Assembly (NCBI GenBank): GCA_008694505.1
Contig: VZDJ01000116.1
Span: 17,074,781 to 17,138,780 of the forward strand
Direction: 5' to 3'
Source of the DNA: Cyanoderma ruficeps
Taxonomy: Eukaryota > Chordata > Aves > Passeriformes > Timaliidae
Length of the DNA stretch: 64,000 bases
Below, piece after piece: positions 27,201 through 39,200 of the stretch (its first letter is position 1; the number at the start of each line of letters is the position of its first letter). The position numbers were made by a program, and so were the translations under genes. Below the pieces are notes generated by a model. That model ran no database searches. It worked only from the letters and a program-made list of their open reading frames with translations, and was not told where the DNA came from.

Positions 27201-30200
27201 TTGTGCCTTGTTCAGGATCTTTCCAAACGTGGCTCAGCGATGCAGTGGCCAGTGCAGCATCCCCTGCTGTGGGTCCCCCTCACCCTGGGACTCTGTCATG
27301 CTGTGGTGTGGAGACACCCTGTTGGGCAGCTCCCCCCCTTTTGCAGGGTCACAACCTGTATAAGACGGGGGGGCAGATGGGGGGCTTGGTTTGGAGGGGA
27401 TGGCCCTTCTTCTGGGGAGCAGGAGGTGAGGTTCCCCTATGCCATCCCCAGTACAGGGTTGGTGGGAAGTGGTGGTGCTCTTGCCCCTTCCCTTTGGACT
27501 CCTTCTTGAGGTATTGGTAGGGACTGGACAGTCTGGCTGTTCCGGCTGTATCATGGCTCCACCCTCTTTTCCATCCCTGAGGGAACAGAAGCTGTAATTT
27601 CCATCAGGTCCCTTCTTGTTCGCTTCCTTCCCTATTAATAAGAGATGAGATTTATGAGATTATAGAGGCTGGATGGATTCAGAACTGATAGAATCCTGCT
27701 GCTGAGGGGTGTGAATGCACTGTAGAGATGGAATACAGCGTGGCAAATGGTACTAGGGGAAGGGATGTTGTCTTGAGTGTGCACAAACTGTCTCAGGCTG
27801 GCTCTGGGAGCAGGGAAATCCCACTGCCACCACACTCCAGTCTGTCTTCTGGCTCTGACATACTGTGCAAGTTAGCAACTTGCTGCCAGGCTGAGCTTTG
27901 GAGCGAGCAGCTCTTAGCCTGGGTGGTCTCAGAGTCTGACTCCTTCCTATCCTTGCATCCATCCTTGTCTCCTCCCCTGTGTGGCGCCAGCAGAAGTGAG
28001 TGCCTGGAGATTCAGGACGCTTGCAGTGATGAAGGACTGATGCCCAGGGATGCAGGATGCTTGCAACACTTGATTGTGGGAGTGGATGGCTGATGCCCAG
28101 GGAATGCAAGGCGCTCTCGGTGCCGGCTTCCCTCCGGAAGGAGCATCCTTGCCCGCTCTTGGAGAGAGGCGGCCCTGGGATGCAGCGGTGCCTCATTGGT
28201 CAGCGGAACCTGTGGAGTCTGCGGGTTGCCATACCAACCTGCCTCTGGTTCCCGGCCAGCCGGGGCGTGAAGTGCCGGGTCGAGCTGGTGCCAAGGGGCG
28301 GATCAGGAGCCAGGGGCAACCCGAGGCTCTGGCAGCCAGCGAGGCGTCCATCCGCCTCTGCCGGAGGGACCACTGGGCTTCCCTGCACCCCCCATCACCC
28401 TGACGCAACTCCCCGCCGCTCCCCGCAACTTTGCGGCACGGAGGGGGCCGGCGGGCGGGCACGGCCCCGGGGCGGGGGGAGCCCGGACATCCCGCTCCCT
28501 CCCAGCGGTCGGCTTTCGTGAGCCCGAGCCCCGGGAGGGGCACCGCCGGCGAACCCTCCGTCCCACTGCCCACCTGCACCGGAGCATCCCCGCGCAAAAC
28601 TTCCCGCTGCCCGCCGCCGGGGAGCGGGGCCGGCGGCTGCCGCGCTGCCGGGCGCTGCCGCTGCCCGCTCCGCCGGGCTGGACAGGACGCCGATGCCCGC
28701 AGGCTCGCTCCGGGCGGAAAGGTTCAGTCCTCCCCCGGGCATCGCCCGCCGCTCGGAGGAGCTGGGGGGCTGTTTGGCGGCCGGGAGGGGGTGCGGCTGG
28801 GTCTCTCCCCAGCGCTGGGAGCTGGAGCCATGAGCCACTGCCAGCAGCGCTGCAAGAGGCAGCTGGGCCGGGTGATCCGCTTCTTCTACCAGTTTGTCAC
28901 CGGGACTCTCTCCCAAGGTAGGTGCCGCCCTGGGGGACACGGGATCCCTGTTCCGTGAGAGGGGGTGTCTGTCTGGTGAGCTCTGTGGGGTTATTTGGGG
29001 AGGGGAGAAATGCTGTTTAGGTGCTGAGTGCTGCAGCCTCCGGTGGAGGGGTTGCACTGAGCTCTGTGTGGAGCAAAGCTAAAGATGGTTCCAGGAGGCA
29101 ACAAAAGCCCCTGCAGGCCCCATGTGGACCTGGGGTGAGGAGAATGTTTTATTTGGGGAGGGGACTGATGCAAAGTGGAGCATGAAAGAAGTGTTGTACA
29201 CATAAATTGCAGCTGGTCCGATGGTTCCTGACATGTCAAGGAATCTGACTCCTCTGGGGCTGGAGCCATGCCCTGTATCTAGCTGGACAAAGAAACCCTG
29301 GGTGTGCCCCATGAGCCAGGGCAGGGACACACCCTGGTGCCTGCATCTACCAGTGCTTTTGTCCTGAGATGCTTGGTCCTGGGGACAGAGCTGCATGCTG
29401 TGTGCTCCTGGTTTGCTGTCACTGCCATGGCAGGACCCTCGCCCCCGTGCCAGCCCCTGCACTGCCCTGCCAGCTGTCCAGAACCCTCTCTTCTGGGTGT
29501 GAACCCAGAACCACCTCCTAAACCCAGTGGGCACATCTCGGGGAGGTCATCGTGCGCCTGTGTGTGCTGGGACTCTGGGTGCCCTACTCCTGCGCCTGTC
29601 TCTGTGCAGGGACAAAGTTGGCATCCCCATGGCCTTGCCCTGCTGAGGACCACTGGGCTGCCCCTCTGGGCCCCAGCAGTGCTGGGAAGGGCTGCACCGA
29701 GAGTGCAGGGAAAGCCTTGTTAGGCCAATGTGGCAGCGTCATGCCTCAGAGCAGGGCTGGGACTTGCACTGCTTTTGCCAGGACTCAGCCTGCCTGGAAA
29801 ACCCCTCCCAGATGCTGTCCCCTCCTTGTTGGGGAAACCCCTGGGTCTCCACAGCCTGTGCCTGTCCTTGGGGCTAGAGAAATGCAGGGATAGCACGGAG
29901 ATGCACTTGGCACAGCCCTGGAGGCTGGGACGTGGGAGCAATATTTGACCTTTGAGCCATGCCCAGCTAGCATGCTACCTTCCTGCCCACAGGGACCCGA
30001 GCCCGGGGATGGAGGGGACAAAGCAGGGGACAGTCCCCCAGGCACAGCAGCATGCCAGGCTCTGGAGGCTGGGTGTGCCACAGACAGTGCCAGGTCCATC
30101 CCCGCTAGTTGGCTCCATTGGGCACCTGCCAACTTGCCTGGAGTGGAGGGGGCAGCGGATGAGTCAGCTGAGTCCAGCCCAGGGCCAGAGGGGCTGCAGG

Positions 30201-33200
30201 TGATGGAGCAAAGAGGGAATGGGACCTCGGGATGCTCCCAAACCCCACCACCTGCAAGGATGTCCTGCAGGTCCTTCTTTCAGTGTCCAGGTCTTTGCAG
30301 CTGGGTGCTGTGGCATTGGGACTGTAGCAGGTGACCCCTGGGACTGGGTTTCTGGAGTGACCATGTGTGGTGCTGAGGAGGACTAAGGGCTTTCCCTACA
30401 GCCCTGCTGGGTGGGCATGGGATTGGGATGGCCACAGATGGCGTGGCTGGCCATGGGGCACTGACTACCCTCATTGTCTTCTTGGTGTCCTCCCAAGTTC
30501 TGAGAACAAGCCAAGTGGAGTGAAACCCAAAGCTGGCCAGCCCTGGGTGGGATATGGGGCTTGCACAGCCTTCTCCCCACTGCATCTCCCCTCCTCCCCA
30601 GCTGCTGCTCCGATCCTTGGGTCACCAAGATGCTGACCCCTCTCTGGCTGTTATCCTACCACATCATTCCCTTCTGGGGGGAAGTGACTTGCTGTTCTTC
30701 CTGCAGAGGTGAAGAAGGTCCTCTGGAGCTTGCTGCAGAAGGCACTGGGTGCCTGACCAGGTGGGCTTGGGGCAAGGGGGCCCCTGGCTGGGTGCCCTGG
30801 GGAGCTGGCCAAGGACGGGTCGCCAGGGAGGGCAAAGAGAAATGACTCAATCAATTAACCAGATTAAAACTGTGACTTCACCTCCCAAAAATAGCATTTC
30901 ACCAATATTTTAATGTGCTTATTAATAATCTGCTCGCGCTCTGATTAGCAGCAAGGTAATAAGGGATCAGCTTTAACCTAAATTTAACTCTCCCTAATGG
31001 ATGATGGCCCCGAGAACCAAAAAAAAAAAGGAGAAATTCCTATCCATCAGGCTGGCCCCCCGGCAGGTCAGGAGCACCCAAGGGACCTGGGCAGCAGCTG
31101 CCCAGCTGTGCCCAGGGACCATCACCTCATTGTGGCCCAGCAGGTCCTATGGCACATTTTGTGGAAGTAGTGCCCTAGCACCCTGCTTCAGTGGGGGAAG
31201 ATCACTTTAGGGGAAGCCTCAGGGGTGGCTCTCAAGGAGGGCAGATCCTGGCCACAGTCAAGGTACACGGTCCCCTCCTGAAGAGACAGGTCCCTTGACA
31301 ACGGATGATTGTCCTGCTCTATCCCCATCTGCTCCATCCCACAGTGGGGTACAGCTCCCCATCCCCAGCTGCTGGTGGTGCTGGGATGATGGAGACGGGG
31401 ACCAGCCACCTGGCTACCTGATGGCTCTGGGTGTGCTTGTGGGATGCTGTGTGCATGGACCTGCTTTTTGGGCAAGAAACCCCACTCCAGGGGTTATTTA
31501 TACACCACCCAGCAGGTGGCTGGTGGGGTGTTTAAATTTAGCAGTGTGGCAGGGCTGTGCTGCTGGCAATACGGGAGAGCCAGGGCGAGGCTGGGTGGGG
31601 GATACTTCACCTGTTAGTGTCACAGCCCAAAGGGAGGCAGGTGGCCTGGACTCAGTGCCAGCCTGGGCTGCCTGGTCCTGGGGCAGTGTTAGAGGGCCTG
31701 CTGCTCTCCCCAGTGCTGAGCTGTGGGCATATGCCAGGGCCACTTTGCCATCCTGTCCTGTGTCAGCTGTGGATCCTCAGAGCCCTTGATCTGTTGATCT
31801 CGGGGGAGAGAGAAGGGAGGGCGGGAGGGAGGAGGGGAGGGGAGGGACGGATCTGGGTTCTTGGGAGCTTGGATTCTGCTCCCTGAAAGGGGCACAGCTG
31901 GGGCAATGCTGTACTCCTCACCCACACTTGGGTGGCCACAACCCCTGGTTGTGGGTGCAGGGTAGGTATGGGGCATCTTGTATGCAATGAGGGTTTGGGA
32001 TGAAACCCTTGGGTCCAGTGTCCTCCTCAGCCATGTCACCCGTGGGGCAGCAGACAGGGCCAAGTGCCATGCAGGGACCAGAAGTGTCTCAGGCATGGGT
32101 GCAGCTAATCCAGCATGGTTTGGGATCTGTGAGTGAGTGTGCCCAAACCCACAGTGGCACTGTCTAAATGCACCTGGCATCACAGAGCAGGGACCAGGCT
32201 GGTTGGCTTTGACTCCAGGCTGGGAAAAGCAGATGCTGATCACAGACATCCCTGGGGAGGTGCTATTGTGGGACACAGGGATCAAGATGCCAGACCCAGC
32301 TCTCCCCAGGATGGCAGAATGTAGAGACACCTTTCTTCAAGGCCTCATGTCTGGAGCAAGGACAGACAGGCATCAGCAGAAATCCTGGCAGCATCGTTCC
32401 CTAGGGAGCCCCGTTTCCAGGACTCCCAGCTTCACCTGTGGTGTGGCAGCAAGGGGCTGAGCCCTGAGGATCCCAAGATCATCAGGGAACTCAGAGCGGC
32501 CCCTGGGCTGCGGTGATACCTTGCTGGCCCCATGGCATTGAGACACAGCTACATGTGTAATGAGCCCATCTGTTCTCTGCCCCCTGCCTCCTTCTCCTGG
32601 CTGATGGTGCCACTCTCCCCCCGGGCCAGGAGGGTTATTTTTAACTGTTTGCCATGTGCTGCCTGAGCACAATTAAGGTAATTGGTTTGGGAGCCTGGCT
32701 CTCACACAACGCTCCCAATTACCTGCCTGCCTGCCCGTGCGGCGGGGCGCCTCCCTCCGTGCCCGCGGTGGCCGCTCCTCTGGCAGGGGGACTGCCGGGA
32801 CAGGGCTGCCCCAGATTGCACGGCGGGGCTGGGTGGGGGCGTGAGCGGGCACAGGGGATGGAGCCATGGAGAGGACATCCCTGCACAACGACAGCCTGCT
32901 CTATGCCTCCCTGATTGCCATCCTCCTCCTCATCTCCTATTGGTTCACCACTCGCTGCTTCAAAATCATCAGCGGCATTGAAGGTACGGGGCTGGGGACA
33001 TGGGGGGACAGGGTGGCCTGGCCCAGCCGCTTCTACAAAGTGGTGAGGCGAGCCAGATGCTTGGTGTAGGAGAGGTGGATGGGAGACTCCCTCTCTGCCT
33101 CTCTGGGAGACCTCCATCTCCTAAGTCACTTCATTAGTTCCTCCTGGCCGTGGTCCTGCTGCGCTGTGTGTGAGAGCAGCTGGTGGCAGCCCTGGGGCTG

Positions 33201-36200
33201 AGCTGTGGCTCGGGGCTGTACCCAGGGCTACTCCGGGGTCCACCATGCTGCCTGTGTCTAGGTACTGCTGCCCCTTGCTGTGAGATGGAGATGCTGATGA
33301 ACTCTCTGGAGTCTCCCACTCTTGTAGGGTGCCTGGAGCTCATGCTTGGGGCTCAATCTGCATTTTGGGGCTCTGGGTCCCTTTGGGCGTGACCCACATC
33401 TTTGGTCCTCAGCCGGTGTTTTGGGGAGCTCTGGGATGTGGTGGGGGTCCCAGTCTCCCCAGTGAAGGGTCTCTCCAAGCCCCACTGCGGTGGGATGTGA
33501 GTGCCAGAGGTTTGTAGTGTGAGACCCCAAGGCAAGGAGCAGGGCAGGAGGGGTGAAACTGGCATCACGTGTCTGGGGACGTGGAGACCCTCTCCTGCCT
33601 GGGGTGTGCATTGCTCCATCCATCTGTGAGACTTCTCTCTGCACAGCTCAGCCAGAGCCTTGAGGCACTTCCCACAGCATGGCCAAATGCTGACTGGCTG
33701 CAGGGGCAAGGAGCACCCCTGGGAGGGATGCCCAGGGATGGGGGGCAAAGCCCTGTCCCACACTTTTGGTGGGGTGTGTATGCTCTTGAGCATCCCTTGC
33801 AGGCAGCCGTGGGTCTGGCTCCATTGGTGACATCCCACATGTGCTCCCATGTGTCTCCTCCATCCTGGGGACAGCTCCTGGGGACCTTGGTGAGATGAAG
33901 GGGTGGTCCTTTGTCACACCTAGACCATCTGGAGCTGCCCTCGGTCAGAAGGAATATGCTCTGGGCAAGAAACCCTGGGGAGTCTGGAGGTGCTGGGAGT
34001 GGACACAGTGTGTGGCACTGGGACATGGGACCAATGCCAGATGCCTGTGCTGGTCCTGGTGGGATTCTGTGTCATGCTGGCAGCAAACAATGGAGTGCTT
34101 TTTGATGGCTCCAGCATGGAAATGTGTAATCCTGCCATGGCAGCCAGTGGGAGAATTATCACTGCTCTGCTGGGGAGGATGGCTGGCATGGGAGAGGCAC
34201 AAGGGCAGGTGGAGAAGCTGTCACTGAGTGACTGACCTGCCACTGTCCCCTTCAGCCCCAGCATCCCACGATGCTGCCAGAGACATATGAGGGGCTGATG
34301 ACGGTCTGTTCACATGGGTTCAGCAGGTTCCCTTTGCAGATAAGCTGCCCTAAACCCTCTGGATCAGGCTGGAAAGGGCTCCTCTCCCTCCAAGTGTGGC
34401 CAAAACTAGGTTTCAAAAACAGACTCATGGCCTGCAGGATAGCCATCAGCACTGGAAGCAGCTGGAGGCTTGAGGAGAGGATGGTTGTAACTGGGGCTCA
34501 GCAGGTGGCTTTAAAAACTCAGTTGACATCAGTGGGAAACTTCCTGCAAGAGTGCAACAGGTCTGTGCCACCCCAGCCTGGAGGGATTGACTTGAGGGCA
34601 AAACTGGGAGGAGGACACGTGAAATCCAGGCTCAGTGCCTGGAAACTCAGCTCTTTCCAAGAAAAGGAAATGCCAGGTCTGAAAACTTCCAGCCTGAGGA
34701 ATGTTTCCCCAGGGAAGACTTTCAGCTCTTTCCCCAAGATGCCTCTGATGCATTTCTGGCATCTTCTGCTGGTGTTAGAAGAACCTTGGGAGTGTGCCCC
34801 AGGTGGGCAGGAGATGCCAAGCCCGGTGGCATGGAGCCACTAGATAGCCAGGCTATGCCACAGTCTGGGACTGAGACACCAGCCCTCTCCATCCCCTGCA
34901 GGGGACAAACCTGCAGCCTACTGGGCTGGAGATGGGGGTTCCTGGGAGATTGGTGTGAGGCAGCCCTGCTGGGAGCTCTTGCCAGGGGTCTGCTCCATAG
35001 CCTGGATATGGCCATCCCACCTGTAGCTGTGGCAGCTGGCCTTGCTCCTGGGCTGAGCTGGGAAGGGTGGGGGGCGGCAGTGGCATAGGGGAAGCCCTGC
35101 TCCCTGCTTACCACACCAGTGCTGGAGTTGGGACTGGTCTTGCATCATGCTCCGTATGGGAATTGTCTGCCTGGAGATGGGCAGTGCCAGTGGCATCCCT
35201 GGGGGAGCTTCCCTAGGGGAAGACCCCAAGGGGTGCTGAGCCCTGGTGATAGGAGTGACCATGGGTACCTGGATCCCTGGTGATCCCTGCGGCTTGTGAT
35301 CAAACAGCCAGGCAAGGGCTGGAAGGCTGTTAAAAAAGAGCAGGGGAGCTAAATTTAGCCCTGTTGTCTGTGTGTGGATGTGTGCTCCAGGCACACAGAT
35401 GCACAGGTTCACCCCCTCTTTCCAGCTTCTGTGTGACCTTGGCTGGGTCCTTACCCCCTGCATCTCCTCCTCTCCTGCTCATTGCTGCACCGTTTGGGGG
35501 TCTGGCAGTGTCCTGGGCATCCTGCATCACAGTCTCTGCTCCCAGCCTGTTCTCCCAGACCTGCTCCCCATCTTCCCTTGGTGTTCCCAGCAAAACAGGT
35601 GGACCCATTTGCCTGGTTGGAAATGGGGCAGATGGAGTTGTTGCCCCAGACACTTTCCAGGAGGGAGATGTTGATATGTTTAGCCAAGTTGGCCCCCATG
35701 GGGCCGACACATGTCTGGGGCACAGAGGACAAATCTGAGTCATCCCCATCCTGGATGTTTTGCCAGTGCCCAGCGTCCTGCCCCTCCCCGTGTCCCCCCT
35801 TGGGAACCGAGTGCCTTTTAATATCTGTGGCCTGTTTCCTTAGCAACTGCATTAAGCAAATCGATGGAGGTGGTGTCATTGGAATGGGAGGGCATGCCTT
35901 CTTTCCCCCTCCGACCGCCCCATTCCCGCCACCCCCACGCCTCCCTCCACTTGGCCTCTCTCCACTCTTACTCACAGGCACGGCCCTGCTCTGCCTGGGC
36001 TCTCAGCCGTGCCACAGCCTCTCCTGCCACAGCCTTGCGCTGACCCCTCAGTCACCCATGGCTGATGGCAGGTGGCCCTGAGTAGGGGTGACAGCCAAAC
36101 CCCTGCCAGGGACACAGGCGGGTGTCCCTGGGGATGCGTGGTCTGGCGGCTGAGGTGCTGGGGTGAGGGGGCTCAAAGACTGTGGTGGGGAGGGGTGGGG

Positions 36201-39200
36201 GGTGAGGGGCCATGAGACACCCTCACCATGAACCTGGAAGGCCTTGAGATGATTGCAGTGCTGGTGGTCTTGGTCCTCTTCATCAAGGTGCTGGAGCAAT
36301 TTGGCCTCTTCGAACCTGTGTCCTTGGAAGGTAACGGGTATGGGCGGTGCTGTCACCTCCGGGGACACGAGGGGCAGGTGGTGGGTGTCCAGAGCTGCTC
36401 CTAAGGATGCTCCAAGGTTGCTGCATCCATGGGCGAGTCCTGGTGCCCGTTGGCTGCTTGTAGGGGTGTAGGATGCAAGGAGCAGAGTATCCTGCCTGTC
36501 CCAGTGGCTGGGGATGTAGGGAGGGGACAGGGCTGGCAAGGTGTGTGCTCTATGGTGGTGACTTTGATGTGTGCTGGGGTGCTGTGGGCTGGGACACTGT
36601 GTGACCACATATGTGGGCACCAGGGTGTTTTCCAGCACCTCCACAGGAGCAAGGTGTTTCCAGAGACCATGATCACCTCACCCCGCATGTGAGGTGTTGG
36701 ACTCAGCACCAGTCTGCAGAGCAGCCAGGCTCCGGCAGGATGGGTGCATGCTGGGCTCCCTGCTCCTGGCTCTCCCCAAGGCTCCCTGTGGCCCTTGGGC
36801 AGGGTGAGGGGACACAGAGGGAGCTGTCCAGCTGTGGATGGGCTGGGTGGTGCTGGGTGGTGTGCACGGGACACCCTTGGCAGAGCCTGGATCTGCTCAG
36901 GGGACTGCTTTGTGCATGGTGGGAGGGAGGTCAGGACTGCTTGTTTTGGGTGCTCCCTGGACTCCCAGGGTGATGGTTGTGTGAAGGATCCCCCTAGCCC
37001 TGCCCAGCCCCTGCCCATGCCTGCACACACCTCTCTGAAGGATGCCACAGCCTGCCCAGCCCCTGGCATCAGGGCATGCACAGGCTGAGGAGGAAACAGA
37101 CAGTTTCCCTGGTCCACTGGTGCCCTGGGATATTCTGCTGTGCTTCTCCAGCTCTGGCTCCCACTCAGGCTGGGAGTAGTGGTGAATGCTCACCTCTACA
37201 AGCAGTGAAGCAGACAGCACTTGGAGCCTGCACCTACAGGTCAGCTGTGCCTGGGGATAGGGAGGGAGGGAGGGGGCAGATCAGGGGATGTCTCCCTCTG
37301 ATCCTATGAACCTGATTGCAGGACAGGAAAAGTGAGTGGAAGTTTTCATTACTGCTTAACTGCTTAAGCAGTTAACTGCTTGCTAAATCCATGTGTTCCA
37401 GAAGCAGAACTCCTAGGTGGATCATACCAGGAGGGAAACTGAGGCAGGAGCTCACCTGACATCCTGCCTTGTGAGTGCCAGAGGAAGGCATGCTGACTGT
37501 GCCCAGGGTGGATTCGCCCTCCCCAGTTATGCTGCAGATTTGGGGGTGCTTCCCCTAGACCCTGCTTCCCCCTTCCCAGTGCTTTTGCTTCCCTGTGTAG
37601 CTGCACTAAGCTTTGGACCCAAATCGGTGGCATTGATTGCAGCTGTTCTGCAGCTCCCAGGTGCAGTGGAAAGAGTGGAGACAGAGAGCCCCCAGCCCCT
37701 GCAGCAACCCTGCTGAGGGGCTCAGGACAAGGCAGGGGCCACTCCTTGCCTTGTGTGGCTCCTCTGTTTCCTGGGGCACACCCTTTGTTTGTCTGCAACA
37801 GACTTTTCCCTAGCATGGGCCAGAGCAGGATGCTGGAGATGGGGTGTCCTGTGTCCAGCCTTGTCCTGGTCATCTGTCACCCCTCCAGAAGGAACAGGGG
37901 TATGCCTGTCCCCTTCCACCCACATTCCCATGCTGAGAAGCTGCAGTTCCCTCTGGCTTGGCTGGAGATGTGCCCCAGCTGGATTGCCAGCAATTGCTCC
38001 CATTGCCTAAAGGTGCCCAGAGGAGAGGGAAACATGCTGCTTGAGGGGCAGAGATTGGCTGAGGTTAAGCTGAGCCCTGGGAACTGTACAAAGAGTCCTG
38101 TGTGTGAATGGCAGTGGTTTGGGATGGGGGTGAGGTGCTGTTGTATAGGTGGCTTTCCCTCTTGACTCGAGAGGCAGCAGGTAGGATTTTGCTCTCCAGG
38201 GAAGGTCCCAGGCAGCGTCTGGGGCTGGAAAATACTGTGTCCCCTCCAGGGGATGTTTACAAGCCATGGCTCGGTCCACAGTGACAGCCCAGAGACCACA
38301 AAGAGCCTGAAACCAAACACTAATGGCTTGGGTCTGCTAATGGACACAGGGCTCTGCCACCTGCTCCGGAGCCGTCGGTGCTGCTGGTGGTGCTTCCTCT
38401 GCTCCTGCTGCTGCCCCACACTCCCCCTACTCCCCCATCCCTGCTGGTCCTCTGCCTGTGGCTGTTCTCTGCCCAGGTTGTGCCGGTTGTGTCATGGCAC
38501 CACAGTGATGGGCTGGGAATGGAGCAGCTCCAGAGGGGACCAAGCCAACCTCTCTAAGTCTGGGGGGAAGGATTCGGTGGGAGCATCTTACAATGAGATC
38601 CTGGGGGAACTCCAGGGGGGAACTTGGTGGGTTCCCAAACTCAGCTGGATGAGGCCCCAAGGACCCCATCCATCATTTGGAGCTGGCACTTCCCTGAAAA
38701 AGGGCTTGGACAGAAGTGCTGACTGCCTGAAACCTCTTGTCCTGTCTGCTTGGCACTGTATCCCCTTGGACCCTGCTGCAGCCTTGGTGGCCCAGGCACA
38801 GCCACTGGCTGGCAGCAGCAATGGAGCATCTCCCATGAGTGCACTGTGCTCCAGGATCTCCAGGGTGATCAATGCTGGAACTGACGTTGTTTACCAGCTG
38901 GATAATCAATGATGGACTGTGTCATCCCACCCCTGCCCCGTGCCTGTCCCCAGCCCTGAACATCTCCTGACAGACCCATGCAGGAGGCTCTCAGATCCTT
39001 GCTGAGACCCTGCTTTGGCCAAGAGCTCAGGATGGGGCAGGTGGAGAGAAACACTATCAATTTTGCCTCTTGAAGTGTGGCATCAATAATTCAGTGCAGA
39101 GCAATCGGTCCCGGCTGGAAGGAGGGATGGCAGGAGGGAAAGGCGGGAGAGCCACCCGCGTAGCCCAGCCACAGATTAATATTAAATGAAGTTGCAGATT

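Larger units (their letters stand above)
8935..28829 (+). other. KCNIP2: KCNIP2 first intron, 5' part
   Basis: About 20 kb of mostly GC-rich intron without a convincing shared exon. It holds AT-rich islands that look like regulatory elements (about 11405-11560, 14195-14370, 16330-16480, 17215-17300, 18925-19015, 20255-20420, 22530-22680, 24000-24090), a weak candidate first exon at 11597, and two short minisatellites (23861, 25615). No intact mobile element is recognised. Confidence 0.7.
28918..32865 (+). other. KCNIP2: KCNIP2 intron between exons 1b and 1c
   Basis: GC-rich intron without a recognised exon. The notable parts are the AT-rich islands at 30838-31005 and 32630-32725 and a purine-rich G tract at about 31800-31850. 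Confidence 0.65.
32984..36227 (+). other. KCNIP2: KCNIP2 intron between exons 1c and 1d
   Basis: GC-rich intron without recognised exons. An AT-rich island lies at 35810-35905, about 320 bases before exon 1d, and a G-quadruplex motif lies directly before exon 1d. Confidence 0.65.
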
